Assembly (NCBI GenBank): GCA_002591725.1
Contig: NJAL01000005.1
Span: 186,001-250,000, forward strand
Length of the DNA: 64,000 nt
Source of the DNA: Candidatus Didemnitutus mandela
GTDB taxonomy: Bacteria; Verrucomicrobiota; Verrucomicrobiia; Opitutales; Opitutaceae
Direction of reading: 5' to 3'
This document shows, one piece after another, positions 1 through 10,267 of this stretch. The notes beneath the pieces are model-generated. The model was not told the DNA's origin. It searched no databases and saw nothing but the letters and a program-made list of their open reading frames with translations. Numbering within the stretch: the stretch's first letter is position 1; every line of letters starts with the position of its first letter. A program made the translations under genes and the position numbers.

Positions 1-109
1 AGCGAAGATGCATTCCCACCGATTCCGCAGAGGCAGTGGCCATTTGTGAATTGGGCGCTCACTTGCCTGTCTTTCTGCTCGATGTCTCATTCCCCGAAAA
101 AACTGCTTG

Positions 110-480
110 CGCACGGCTTAATTGTCAATAACATCCTTTTCGGCGAAATTCGATCGCCTTGCTCGAGTGAGCACGGAACTGGTGTTGAGTTTTCACATTC
201 GAATCGGCCTCGTAAAAAGTCTGTTCGCTGGCGTCTCCGTGAGTCATGGCCGCATCAATACGCTCGTCCAGCCCACTTGCCTCGCCGTGCTCGCTGCGGG
301 CTATAGCGACAGCTTGCCCCCTCGGATTAAACAACCGCGACTTCATGTGTGTATGCGTAAAGCGTTCCCTCATTGTTAGTTGCGGCTGCATGGATCAAAC
401 CGTTGCGTATAGGAACACTATGTCTATCAAACTCCAGCTCGGATTTGTTGTCAAATTTAGTTAGTGAACGGAATTGATCC
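110..480 (+). pseudogene. alr: alanine racemase, C-terminal relic
   Basis: Alanine racemase makes D-alanine for peptidoglycan. The plus strand from about 180 reads FHIRIGLVK, then a stretch resembling SYGRTYTLTRPTRLAVLAAGYADGLP of the C-terminal beta domain. After a frame change near 320-370 it continues with CGCMDQTVA, matching the conserved VTMDQ...VD motif, and KLQLGFVVKF, matching the 'lGDeVvl' motif. There are in-frame stops and at least one frameshift, and the PLP domain, which would lie upstream, is not visible in the first 100 bases or lies outside the window. The identification rests on several family motifs in the right order. Nothing upstream looks like an intact start. Boundaries are approximate. 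Confidence 0.65.
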
Positions 481-1697
481 CTTCGTGGCTTGGTGTTCCA
501 TCACCAAGCACGTAACTAGGGTTTGCCGCGCTACCTGCAGAGCTTGACAAAACTTTTTCGGAATAACTAGCGCATCAAACGAGAATAACTTTTCGCGCCA
601 TGCCGGAAAATTAGCCTCTTTCCTCCGCGAAATGGAACGAAGCTGCGGCACGTCATTTTTCCAGTATGTCGGCTTTAGCGCCCGCTACCCGAGACTCCGC
701 CAGGATGGCAGCGGAAACCATCGCTTTCTATTTCTAGCAGATCGCGGCATTTTTCGAAGCTTTAGCAAACCACTAATCGTGTAAGATAGCCCAGAAATGC
801 CGCACAAGATAGACACCTAAGACTCAACCCCATGCGACGTTGGCTCGTGCAACAGGCAAAACCCGAAGCGCTGCTCTATGTTCATTAGGATGCCATTTGA
901 TGTCATTTACCGCTTTGGCCTGAACAATGGAACAACGCTCGCCGAAGGCCATTACGTGTTCGCCGGCTATTGTCGGCGTGACGATCATTTCCACTACGTA
1001 CGATATCCACTAGCACCACATCTCGGCCAAAGCCATTTTTGTCGTGATCTATATGATTTTCAAAGAAAAAGCTGCTGACGTTTTATTCTTCCCAAAAAAA
1101 GAAATCATACGCTTTTGTTTGAGTGATAAGCCGCTTTTCGGTTTTCTACACCGACGCCTTGGGCGGCTGGCTACTTATCACCTTTTTCAGCAGTCGCGCG
1201 TTTTTCATTAACGATTTACGCAGCAGTTTCACCAAAAACCAAGACAAATTCTATTTCGAATTGGTTCAAGGTCTCGATTCTCAACATTATGTCTGTGCCC
1301 CGCTATGTTATCAACGCGTTGCAGGATCTGTGGCCAGATATATTTCGATCCACCAAACCGTCCGGGGCTGGGTCTGCCGCCACATGTAGATTAACTTCGT
1401 CATGCTCGCCGTCCAGCCCCAAGCAATCACAATCACCTCTCTCAATTTGTTGAGTTCGAATGTTCTCTACGTTGACCAAGAAACTCGAACTCTTCGCCAC
1501 CGAATCCAACGAAGTGCACAATTTGGGGCCCGATGCGGGAAACTTGACCGTGTGCAAAAAACTATCCCCGTTTGACGTAGTTTGTGTGAAATGAGATTAT
1601 TCGTTTCCTTGGACGCGACAGTCGCTAGGCCGAAGCGGCGATGCACACCGTCCTCATTGCCTTTTTGGAGCCACCGGGCTAGCAGCCTTGCTCAACC
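481..1697. other. eroded intergenic region, unassigned
   Basis: About 1.2 kb with no intact gene. All six frames are short or stop-ridden. Fragments on the plus strand at about 560-780 and 880-1560 look protein-like in composition, but I could not match any to a family. Best read as one or two further decayed genes between the alr and DUF1501 relics. Confidence 0.5.
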
Positions 1698-2890
1698 ATG
1701 AAAACCCAGTTGCCTCTTTTTCCTATTAATCCACCGCAAATTTCTCAGGCTCGCCACGCGCGCGGCATCGGCCTGCTCGCGTTCAGCCGCTTTGTCCCTT
1801 CATTTCTCGTCGAGTTCGTCCTCGTCCACCTCCCAAAAGATAAAAGACGCGCACGAAAAAGGGCTAGCCCTTTTTCGTGCGCGTGCAGTTTGCAAGTCAC
1901 AACGACGACCTAAATACGGTGGTATCCTAACACCGATTCCGAACTACCCATGCCTGGCCCGGCCATCAGCCTCATGCGCGAACAACTCCCCTGCCGATCA
2001 ACGATTACCCTTGCGCCCAATGTCGCTTGCGCGCCCCTGCACCGCTTGCTACAAGACGGAAAGCTCGGCAGTTTGCAAAGCGCCGGATATCCCGATCCAA
2101 ACCGAAACCATTTCCTGTTCGACCAGAACCTGGAAAATGGTCAGTTAGATCAGCTTATTTTTGTATACTGACACTACTTTGACAACAGTTGCGCGGACAT
2201 CCCCCAAGAGCGGTCCCTGTAATATCAACTTTAGCAACGAAGCTCTCGAAACCTTTCTAGCTAAAAATTGGCCATCCAACTTTCAACTTCGCTGATTGCG
2301 GAGGTCGCGACTGGCCGAAAAGCGTAGTACTGCTCGAAACCATGTTCCAGAAAAGCTACGCAGATGATAACGCCGACTATCTCCGACGAACGATGGTAGA
2401 TGCGCTCGTGACCAAGCGAAGATTTTAGCCGATTATTCACAGATTACCAGCTTGTTTTGACTTATGCAACTTCATACTTTGCTGGCGTGTTGCGCAATAC
2501 CTTGACACGTGCTTACTATGTTTCGTTTTCGGGCTTCGAGACCAACTACTAACTACTAATCAGGCGAACACCGAAGCAAATCCCCTGAGGCAATTGAGCA
2601 AAGAGGCTTGCATTTTTCCAAAAGACCTGGAGAGAAAAATTCGAGGTCGAGGTATAAGTGCTCATCGATGACGTTATCCTAATTCGGCCATCGTCTCTCT
2701 TTTCGTGCTCGGTAGCCAAGTGAAAGCCGGCGTCCATGGGGGGGAGGTACTCTGTCTGAATCTGAAACACGATTAGGACATAAAATGTCACAACCGATTC
2801 TCGGCAAGTTTATTAGATCGTGCTCAATAACTGTCTGAATTGCGGCGCTAACCAGATTTTTGGAAAAGCATACGACCCACCCTAAGTTTT
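1698..2890 (+). pseudogene. DUF1501 family protein, decayed
   Basis: DUF1501 proteins are exported, usually Tat-dependent, sulfatase-like proteins of unknown function, common in Verrucomicrobia and Planctomycetes and often paired with DUF1800. Fragments in order on the plus strand: an N-terminus ending FSRFVPSFLVE (about 1780-1815), then FVRVQFASHNDDLNTVV (about 1872-1922, like LVLVQLAGGNDGLNTVVP), then APLHRLLQDGKLGSLQ and YPDPNRNHF (about 2030-2115, like the 'GKLA.vqgvGYP.pnrSHF' core). Later come YYVSFSGFET (about 2515-2545) and the tail VLNNCLNCGANQIFGKAYDP (about 2820-2880). Many frameshifts and stops separate them. A 38-bp perfect palindrome lies inside the N-terminal part. Confidence 0.7.
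1847..1884. repeat. 38-bp perfect palindrome
   Basis: Two 19-base arms meet with no loop, centred between 1865 and 1866. Each arm carries a run of five A or T next to GC-rich ends. It lies inside the DUF1501 relic, whose reading frame uses the right arm (FVRVQ), so the left arm looks like an inverted copy of coding sequence rather than an old regulatory site. On either strand it could also fold as a terminator-like hairpin. Confidence 0.9.
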
Positions 2891-3645
2891 AGAAAAAACT
2901 TAGGACATAACTATTATATTATACAATTCAGAACGGCTTTTCGATATCCAAGGCAAAATAGGCGACTTTATGGAGGTTCGCAAGATTGTAGTCATTTAAA
3001 ACAAAACCCGACTGGATATGTCAACACAAATATTTGCTTAATAGAATTTTTGAATTATCCTTTATTTTTTACAATTGCCGGTCCATGCGCCAGGTGGGCA
3101 TGACAGCGTAAGTATTTTGCGAGATGCTGAATCGCGGTTTTCCCAAACCTTTCAGGCGTATCCTCGGAAAGAAGCCCCGACTTTGAAAGCATCTCGAACT
3201 TCAGACCGCATTTTTAAGTAATTACTTTGTCCAACTCGGAATCTGCACGCTCCGCGATTGTCCGGGACACAGACTCAATGGAATAAAAATCGACAGCACA
3301 GCTTGCCTTATGGTTTTTTCGGCTTGTTGACCGGAAGAAAAATGATGTCTGCTTTCTTGACTTTAATCGCCGCTCCAGTCGAGAAATATTCTATCCAAGA
3401 ACCTTCTTCGTTACGTCATCTATCCCGAACTCAAAGTCCAGCACGTTATCGCACTTCCAGGCTATAACGTGCAGCTCGTTCATGTCGGCTCTACAGCCAC
3501 TTTAAAATATCCGGAAATTTTAGAGCGATCATTACCATCCTCGTGCATGCCAACTTAACCAGCTTCGAACCAGCGAATATTCATAAATAAAAATATAGAC
3601 AACGTGACTGCCTCTTTGGCAAGCAAAAGGAGCAATCTTTTTGAA
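2891..3645. other. eroded region downstream of ftsH, unassigned
   Basis: AT-richer sequence with no intact gene. On the plus strand at about 3220-3590 three frames can be stitched into a protein-like fragment (for example YPELKVQHVIALPGYNVQLV near 3415-3480) that resembles a secreted or lipoprotein domain, but I cannot name the family. No terminator with a convincing T-tract was seen for ftsH. Confidence 0.45.
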
Positions 3646-5667
3646 TTACACGGGGTTCGGTGCCGGTGTCACTGTCGAGCCTGCATCGGTACTCTTGGCG
3701 CTCTTCTGCAGCACTTTTTTCGGCTGTCCATCGCTGAGTTTCGGTGGCTTCACCATCACAATGGCCGAGCGAATTTCTCCGTGCTTCAGAATTTCCAGCA
3801 CATGCTTACCCTCGATCGTTTCATGCTCTAACAAAGCCATAGCGACCTTGTCTAGCGCCGTGCGGTAATCGCTGATGATCTGTGCAGCGCGCTGATATTG
3901 GCCGCTGAGAATCTCCGATATTGCAACATCAACCTTGCACGCTCTGTCTTCGCTGATGTGTTGTGACCGCGTGATGTCGCGGCCGAGAAAAACCGTATCC
4001 TGGTTTTCTCCCATCGCAACCGGGCCGAGCTCGCTCATACCGTAATCGCAAACCATGGCACGGGCAATCCGTGTCGCTTGCTTGATATCGCCGTAGGCGC
4101 CATTGCTAAAATCGCCCGTGATGAGCTCTTCTGAGATGCGACCGCCCATTGCCATCGCAACTTCGTTGAGCATTTTTTTGCGCGGCTGCGTAAGAATATC
4201 CTTTGCCGGAAGATAAGTAGTGCTACCGAGACTTTGGCCACGGGGAATGATCGTTACCTTATGCACCGGCATCGTGCCGTCATCCAGGACCGCCTGCACG
4301 ATCGCATGGCCGGCTTCGTGCCAGGCAATGAGGCGCTTTTCTGAATCGTCCATAACGCGGCGACGTTCGCGGCCCCAAAAAACCTTGTCGCGTGCTTCAT
4401 CGACGTCGCTAATGTCGACTTTTTTTTTGTTACGACGGGCGGCGAGAAGCGCAGCTTCGTTAAGGAGATTTGCTAATTCTGCACCAGAAAGCCCCGGGGT
4501 GCCGCGGGCGATGATATTAAGATCGACACTCTCCGACAGTGCAATCTTGCGCGCATGAACGCGCAACACCTGTTCGCGACCGGCGATGTCAGGCAAATCG
4601 ATGTAAACATGCCGGTCAAAGCGACCTGGACGCAACAGCGCCGTGTCCAGCACATCCGGACGATTAGTTGCCGCGATAATGATAACACCTTCGGTGGTGT
4701 CGAAACCATCCATTTCGACGAGCAACGAGTTCAACGTCTGTTCCCGTTCGTCGTTACCACCACCGAGACCAGCGCCACGCTGGCGACCAACGGCGTCGAT
4801 TTCGTCGATAAAGATCAGGCAAGGTGCATTCTTGCGACCCTGTTCAAACATATCACGCACTCGGCTCGCACCAACGCCGACAAACATTTCCACAAAGTCT
4901 GAACCACTGATCGAAAAGAAGGGGACGTCGGCCTCGCCGGCGATCGCCTTGCCGAGGAGTGTTTTACCGGTGCCAGGAAGACCGACCATTAGGACGCCCT
5001 TCGGAATCCGGCCGCCGATCCTCTGGAATTTCTTCGGATCCTTCAGAAACTCGACCACTTCGCTAACTTCTTCCTTTGCTTCGTCGCAGCCAGCCACATC
5101 CAAAAAGCTAACGCGATCTTTGTCACGGGTCAACATTTTCGCACGACTCTTGCCAAAACTGAGGGCGCCTTTGCCTGCTTGACGGAGTTGGCGCACAAAG
5201 AGAAAATAAAGCAAGCCGATGATTATGACAAACGGCAGGATATTATATAGCAGCTGCGTCATCGCTGTCGTCGCCGGACGCTCTGTGAAAGCTTGGGATT
5301 TCTGCAGACGCTCGAGGTTTGTGTCGGTAAGCCGGCCCGTAGCGACAAAATGTTTCGTTAGTATGCTATTTTCGTCATACAGAGTCACAACGCCGTCCTT
5401 CACTTCGCCGCTCAGAGCTGACCAGTCACGGCCGCCGGAGGAATCGCTGCGGATATCGCCGCGCAAAATCTTGCCCTGTTCCGCGAGCTCTACTACCTGC
5501 TGAATTTTTAATGTAGCGGGCTGGGTAGTTTTGGCTGGATTGAAATAGAAGAGCGCCACAATCGCTGCAATGATTACTAGCCAAATCAGTAAAACTTTGG
5601 GCTGAAATCCTTCATGAGGCAGATTCTTCAAAGAGCGGCGTTTCTTGTTATCATCTGGGTCTGACAT
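3646..5667 (-). CDS. ftsH: ATP-dependent zinc metalloprotease FtsH
   Basis: Membrane-anchored AAA+ protease that extracts and degrades misfolded membrane proteins and some short-lived cytosolic regulators. The 673-residue protein has a first membrane segment at about 24-42, an extracytoplasmic stretch with the FtsH extracellular domain, and a second membrane segment at about 139-158. The AAA module follows: Walker A GLPGTGKT at 229-236, Walker B IFIDEID at 285-291, and the second region of homology around 334-351 (ATNRP...RPGRFDR). The zinc site HEAGH is at 450-454. Length and motifs are normal. It is last in a minus-strand run after serS and tilS, 99 bases from tilS. The C-terminal tail after about residue 635 is low complexity. 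Confidence 0.98.
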   Translation of the reverse strand: MSDPDDNKKRRSLKNLPHEGFQPKVLLIWLVIIAAIVALFYFNPAKTTQPATLKIQQVVELAEQGKILRGDIRSDSSGGRDWSALSGEVKDGVVTLYDENSILTKHFVATGRLTDTNLERLQKSQAFTERPATTAMTQLLYNILPFVIIIGLLYFLFVRQLRQAGKGALSFGKSRAKMLTRDKDRVSFLDVAGCDEAKEEVSEVVEFLKDPKKFQRIGGRIPKGVLMVGLPGTGKTLLGKAIAGEADVPFFSISGSDFVEMFVGVGASRVRDMFEQGRKNAPCLIFIDEIDAVGRQRGAGLGGGNDEREQTLNSLLVEMDGFDTTEGVIIIAATNRPDVLDTALLRPGRFDRHVYIDLPDIAGREQVLRVHARKIALSESVDLNIIARGTPGLSGAELANLLNEAALLAARRNKKKVDISDVDEARDKVFWGRERRRVMDDSEKRLIAWHEAGHAIVQAVLDDGTMPVHKVTIIPRGQSLGSTTYLPAKDILTQPRKKMLNEVAMAMGGRISEELITGDFSNGAYGDIKQATRIARAMVCDYGMSELGPVAMGENQDTVFLGRDITRSQHISEDRACKVDVAISEILSGQYQRAAQIISDYRTALDKVAMALLEHETIEGKHVLEILKHGEIRSAIVMVKPPKLSDGQPKKVLQKSAKSTDAGSTVTPAPNPV

Positions 5668-5766
5668 TTTGGTGTTTTTATTAAAATTTAAGTGTGAAGA
5701 TTCCCAGATAGATTGTCAAACGTACCCGAAGGAGGAACTTTAGTCTCAAATCGGAATCACTTGCGA

Positions 5767-6777
5767 TCACTGGCGACGCCAAGTCAGCTCACCTGCCACG
5801 GTCACAGCGAAGCCCTCACCGATACTCAACCGCATCTCGCGCCCCTTCTCTACCGCCGACAGTAGTTGTTCAAACCCTTGTCGTGACAAATCTGTATCGA
5901 CGCAAATGCGCAGGAGCCATTGGCGCAAAGCGCGGCGCCACAACGCCCTCGGTTTGCCCACTAATTTTTCCAGCAGCAAAACTTTACCTCGCCACGGGCA
6001 TATTTCGGCAAGCCAGCTTTCAAGTGCAGTATCATCCTCCTCGAGGAGTCGTCGCGTCAGCGCTGCACCAGCGACAACATCTCGTTGTGCGGCTGCTAGC
6101 CAAAGGGGGATCACTTCGTTTCGTACCCGGTTCCTGAAAAATCTACCAGTAAAATTTGTTTCATCCTGCTGCCAGGGAAGCCTTGCCTCGGCCAACGCCA
6201 TTTCTAGCTCTGCTTTTTTCCAAGTAAGAAACGGCCGGAGTCGCCAAACACCATCGTTCAACCGACATGCTGGCCGCGGAGCTGCAAGACCGGCGGCGCT
6301 ACTGCCGCGCGCCAGCCGCATCAACATGGTCTCGGCAACATCGTCCTGTTGATGCGCCAGCCAGAGTACACGCGCCCCAAGCCGCTCCAACTCCTTCCCT
6401 AAATAGGCCTGTCGCGCCGCGCGGCTCTGTGCCTCGTTCGGGGCCCGCGGCGGACGCACCCATTTTCCGATTTTTAGGTGGACACCAAGCGACCTACACA
6501 CTTTACGGCAAAACTCTGCGTCCCGGTCGGCTGCGCGGCCGCGCAGCCGATGGTTGAAGTGCAATGCAACAAGCTGGCCGCGCTGTGTTGGCCAATGTCT
6601 CCACAGCCAAAGCAGCAGCGCTAGCGAATCGGCCCCGCCCGAAAGCGCCACGGCCCACAACTCACCCCCATGGCGCTCGGCTTCCATCAAAACCGCAGGC
6701 TCGGCCCGCTGAAGCGGCAGCAATTCACCCAAACGAATCGCCTCGAAGCACCAGTTGATTTGTGGACGTCTCGGCAT
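5767..6777 (-). CDS. tilS: tRNA(Ile)-lysidine synthetase
   Basis: TilS converts cytidine 34 of the tRNA-Ile with anticodon CAU to lysidine, which switches it from Met to Ile charging, so it is normally essential. The ATP-pyrophosphatase loop LSGGADSLALL lies at about 45-55, and the following helices and the RNRVRNEVIPL motif (about 215-225) are typical. The protein has 336 residues, toward the short end of the family, with a brief C-terminal domain. The ATG at 6777 is 14 bases after the serS stop, so co-transcription with serS and ftsH is likely. Confidence 0.93.
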   Translation of the reverse strand: MPRRPQINWCFEAIRLGELLPLQRAEPAVLMEAERHGGELWAVALSGGADSLALLLWLWRHWPTQRGQLVALHFNHRLRGRAADRDAEFCRKVCRSLGVHLKIGKWVRPPRAPNEAQSRAARQAYLGKELERLGARVLWLAHQQDDVAETMLMRLARGSSAAGLAAPRPACRLNDGVWRLRPFLTWKKAELEMALAEARLPWQQDETNFTGRFFRNRVRNEVIPLWLAAAQRDVVAGAALTRRLLEEDDTALESWLAEICPWRGKVLLLEKLVGKPRALWRRALRQWLLRICVDTDLSRQGFEQLLSAVEKGREMRLSIGEGFAVTVAGELTWRRQ

Positions 6778-6791
6778 GGAGCACCTCGAGT

Positions 6792-8063
6792 TCAGCGGAA
6801 GCTGAAAAACTCCTTACCGAAATATGGGACAAGTGCAGCCGGAATCTTGACCGTATCCTCAGCTTGGAGGTTGTTTTCCAACAATGCAGCAAACACGCGC
6901 GGTACGGCGAGTCCGGAACCGTTCAGCGTGTGAACAAACTCCGGTTTCCCAGCTTGTTTATTGCGGAAGCGAATTTGCGCACGCCGCGCTTGAAAGCTCT
7001 CGAAATTCGAGCAGCTCGAGACCTCGAGCCAGCACTTCTGGCCGGCGCCCCAGACTTCCAAATCGTATTTTTTCGACTGCGAGAACCCGAGATCACCGCT
7101 GCACATGAGCAACACGCGATAAGGTAGCTCCAGTTTTTGCAGCAGCCGTTCGGCGTCGGTGCGAAGCTTTTCCAGCTCGTCGTAACTCGTGGTCGGATGC
7201 ACCAGCTTGAGCAGTTCAACCTTGTCGAACTGATGGATGCGATTCAACCCGCGCACATCTTTGCCATAACTGCCTGCTTCTCGCCTGAAACATGGCGTGT
7301 AAGCACAATAGCAAATCGGTAAGGATTCTTCTTCTACGATCTCGTCGCGAACAAAATTTGTCAATGGAATTTCCGCGGTCGGTATCGCGTAGAGCTTGTC
7401 TGACATCGTTTGATAAATCTGCCCTTCCTTGTCGGGCAGTTGCCCGGTAGCTGTCGCGCTAGCAGCGTTGACGAAAATTGGCGGCGATACCTCAGTGTAA
7501 CCTGCTTTCACGTCTTCGTCCAAAAAAAACTGCAACAGGGCGCGCGACAGTTTCGCACCGTCGCCAACAAAAAATGGGAAACCCGCGCCCGTGACTTTGG
7601 AGCCGCGCGCAAAATCTACCAGCCGGCCAAACCCAGGAATTTCCCAATGTGCCTTTGCATGCGCTGATACCGCAGTGATATCGCCATGCACCGCGTAAAC
7701 ACGATTATCCTCAGGCTTACGTCCCTCAGGTACGGTTTTATGTGGGATGTTCGGCAGTGTTAGCATTGCAGCGCGCCACTTTTCCTTGGCAATATTCAAG
7801 GCGTCGCCTTTCACCTTCATCTGAACGGACACTGTCTTCATTTCCTGCACTTTTGTGAGAAACTCGGTTGATCCTTTCGGAAGGGCCGCTATGGTGGTGT
7901 TGGCGATTTTTTGTTTCGCACGCAGCGCCTCTACCTCGCCGATCAGGGCCCGCCAAACAGCGTCAGCTTCCAGCGCCGCGTCCAGATCAACCTCCAGGTG
8001 TTTTTTCCCAATGGCCGCGCGGACGACGTCAGGCGAATCGCGAAGAAGTTTGAGATCGAGCAT
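6792..8063 (-). CDS. serS: serine-tRNA ligase
   Basis: Class II aminoacyl-tRNA synthetase that charges tRNA-Ser. I chose the ATG at 8063 (MLDLKLLRDSPDVVRAA), which matches the usual family start. The frame stays open to 8105, but that extension would run into the preceding gene region. Residues 1 to about 110 form the two-helix coiled-coil arm that grips the tRNA long arm. The catalytic domain shows motif 2 (FRREAGSYGKD, then GLNRIHQF) and motif 3 (EVSSCSNFESFQARR). Length, 423 residues, is normal. It lies between a glycosyltransferase gene and tilS, all on the minus strand. Confidence 0.97.
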   Translation of the reverse strand: MLDLKLLRDSPDVVRAAIGKKHLEVDLDAALEADAVWRALIGEVEALRAKQKIANTTIAALPKGSTEFLTKVQEMKTVSVQMKVKGDALNIAKEKWRAAMLTLPNIPHKTVPEGRKPEDNRVYAVHGDITAVSAHAKAHWEIPGFGRLVDFARGSKVTGAGFPFFVGDGAKLSRALLQFFLDEDVKAGYTEVSPPIFVNAASATATGQLPDKEGQIYQTMSDKLYAIPTAEIPLTNFVRDEIVEEESLPICYCAYTPCFRREAGSYGKDVRGLNRIHQFDKVELLKLVHPTTSYDELEKLRTDAERLLQKLELPYRVLLMCSGDLGFSQSKKYDLEVWGAGQKCWLEVSSCSNFESFQARRAQIRFRNKQAGKPEFVHTLNGSGLAVPRVFAALLENNLQAEDTVKIPAALVPYFGKEFFSFR

Positions 8064-8091
8064 AAGAGACGCAGCTTGGGCAATAAGTCCG

Positions 8092-9111
8092 TCAGTTGAA
8101 CACAATTCTTACCGGTCCGAACTCATTGATATTTGGTTTTGATTGATTAGTAACGGCCATCGAGAGTCGGAAGTCGGCTCCTCGACGGAAGCATTGTTTT
8201 CTGATAGCTTTGTCGCGGCCACTTGTTCGATACGTTTGAAGCGCAAAAAAAGCCTCCTTGGGCGACAGTAATCGCAAATCGCCCACCGGTGCCTGAATCA
8301 CGTAATTCGTCGGGCTATTCAGCGGATAGGGCCCGTAGAGTTTCGGATCAGTGGGGCCGAAAATGCCAATCGTCTTCACACCAACCGCTGCGGAAAGGTG
8401 CATCGGACCGCTGTCATTGGAAATTATCCAATCCGAACGCGCGATGATGGCCGCTAGCGACTTCAGACTGGTATTACCGGTAAGATTAAAAAAAACATTA
8501 TCAGGAAATTTTTCCCGACACGCAATATAAGCATCCCCTGCCCACACAACTTTGCGAGCGGCTTCGCGTATCAACATTTCGGAAAACTCGACAAAGCCGT
8601 TCCACTTTTTCTTCTTCCGGCGGCTGTCCGGGAATATGAGGATCGGGCATTTCCCACACCATGGTTCCATGAAACCGAGATTTAATTTCTCCATTTCGCG
8701 AAATTCCAGCCGGCCTTGCAATTCAGCCTTGGCGCCGACCGTCGGGAGGAACTGCAACAACTGCTCAACAGCGTGACTTTGGCGCCCTGTCGGCGGCAGC
8801 GGCACTTTCTCGGTGTAGAAAAAGCAAGCTCCTTCCCGCGCATCGGACCGACCGATCTTGCGCAACGCGTGCGCTCGCTGTGTCATCAGGCCCGTCCGCA
8901 GCAAGCCTTGCATGTCTATGACAACATCGAACTCTTTCTTCCGCAACTCGCGCGACAATTGCCAAAAACCGCTTAAGCTACCCTGCCGGCGAAAAATATA
9001 AATTTGGTCGACCAGCGTACTCACGCGTACCATTGCCGCGAAAATATCGCGCACAATCCATGAGATGCGCCAATCTGGCTGCTGCGTTTTCAGCGACGCT
9101 ACAACCCGCAT
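8092..9111 (-). CDS. glycosyltransferase family 9 (heptosyltransferase-like), start codon probably lost
   Basis: Members of this family add ADP-heptose to the LPS inner core in the cytoplasm. The C-terminal half has the family motifs: NLTGNTSLKSLAAIIARSDW, then NDSGPMHLSAAVGVKTIGIFGPTDP. The first in-frame ATG is at 9111, but the coding signature continues upstream of it in the same frame: PELLAIKPSALGDIVHG is the conserved 'iKPSSLGDvvHalp' nucleotide-sugar motif. The codon before this stretch, exactly where ATG is expected, is ATA at 9165-9163. No ATG, GTG or TTG occurs before the stop at 9204. The gene is therefore either started at ATA or crippled. Nearby LPS genes are clear pseudogenes, which favours decay. 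Confidence 0.85.
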   Translation of the reverse strand: MRVVASLKTQQPDWRISWIVRDIFAAMVRVSTLVDQIYIFRRQGSLSGFWQLSRELRKKEFDVVIDMQGLLRTGLMTQRAHALRKIGRSDAREGACFFYTEKVPLPPTGRQSHAVEQLLQFLPTVGAKAELQGRLEFREMEKLNLGFMEPWCGKCPILIFPDSRRKKKKWNGFVEFSEMLIREAARKVVWAGDAYIACREKFPDNVFFNLTGNTSLKSLAAIIARSDWIISNDSGPMHLSAAVGVKTIGIFGPTDPKLYGPYPLNSPTNYVIQAPVGDLRLLSPKEAFFALQTYRTSGRDKAIRKQCFRRGADFRLSMAVTNQSKPNINEFGPVRIVFN

Positions 9112-9335
9112 GCCGTGTACGATATCGCCGAGGGCCGATGGTTTGATAGCAAGAAGTTCCGGTATGAACTTACAGTAAAATAGTTTTTTTATAATTGTAG
9201 ATTAAGGCTCCTATATGCTTCTATATATTTGATCATTCAAAACTTCCGCAAAGGCAAACTCTAATCACTTTGAGCCTGACAAATTTAAATTTAAATATTT
9301 TTCGACGCGAAGACGCGGCAACATTGAACGTTGCT

Positions 9336-10262
9336 ATGGCTAAGCTCCTTCTGCAAGCCCTCGGCTGGACGTTTGCGTACCTCCTCCCTGAAGCTGTCCT
9401 TTAACCGTTTGTTTGGCTGCTCGGCCGTGCCGCCTACATCGTCGCCGCCAGCCGCCGCCAACTGGCTTTCGCGAACCTTCAGCACGCCTTTCCGGGAAAA
9501 GATGCCGTTTGGCGCCGAAAAATCGCACGTGAATCCTTTCACCGTGTTTCCGAGACCGTTTTCTATTCGCTAGCTATGCCCTTTTTGTCCTGCGAACGTA
9601 TTCGCCGCACCGTGCGCGCGCCATCCGTGCACGATTTCTTTGCTGAACCACCACCGTACGCCACGGCCGATCGTGATTTGCGTGCCCCACATGGCTTACT
9701 GGGAAGCGGAAGCATTGCTCTCACTCTTTGCTGAAGGGCCACTCCCGGAGTTCGGTTCGATCTATCGCACGATCAACAACTCTGCCATCGACGCGTGGGT
9801 GAAGAAGTCTCGGGAGCGCTTTGGGATAAAACTGCTTTCGCGCACCAAAGGCTTTCAGAAAGCTCTGTACATTCTCCGCCGCCATGGAATCATCGGCATT
9901 TTCTTTGATCAAAATGCGGGCTTGCAAGGTGCGCTCGCTCTGCTCTTCGACCACGTTTGTTCGACCACAGAGCTGCCTGGAATCTTCACAACGAAATGTG
10001 GCGCCGAGCTCTGGTAGCCTTTCCTCGCTACCTCGGGGTTTGGCGAGTCGAGCTAATCGTCGAAAAAGTCACGCACAACGGTACTGTAGAAGGCGTAACG
10101 GTCGCGGCTCAACCGCTGGCTCGAAAACCTTCTGCGCCTCGTGGCTCTGGGGGCATCAGCGGTGGAAAAGCCAAAACACTCACTCACTCCGGTTCCGCCT
10201 TGAACAAAAGCGCAATTTTCTTGCCCACGATTTGCGTCTGCGTGAGCTCCCTGCCCTTCCTC
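9336..10262 (+). pseudogene. lpxL: lipid A lauroyl acyltransferase relic (LpxL/HtrB family)
   Basis: The family transfers a secondary acyl chain to Kdo2-lipid IVA at the inner membrane. An N-terminus MAKLLLQALGWTFAYLLPEA at 9336 runs into a stop near 9402. The next frame gives GRAAYIVAASRRQLAFANLQ, where the family has an 'sRr....NL...fp' motif. A further frame (9640-10017) gives VPHMAYWEAEALLSLFAEGPLPEFGSIYR and then FFDQNAGLQGALALLFDHVCSTTELPG, the characteristic 'DQn.g..G..vpFFG..a.t..g' region. The tail SWLWGHQRWK near 10140 also fits. At least four frame changes are needed. A distant plus-strand homology to a whole gene with many lesions means a dead gene. Confidence 0.8.
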
Positions 10263-10267
10263 GGAAA

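Noticed and set aside
4220-5182. Long plus-strand open frames over ftsH
   Set aside because: Antisense shadows of a high-GC gene; Ser/Arg/Pro-rich with no domain features.
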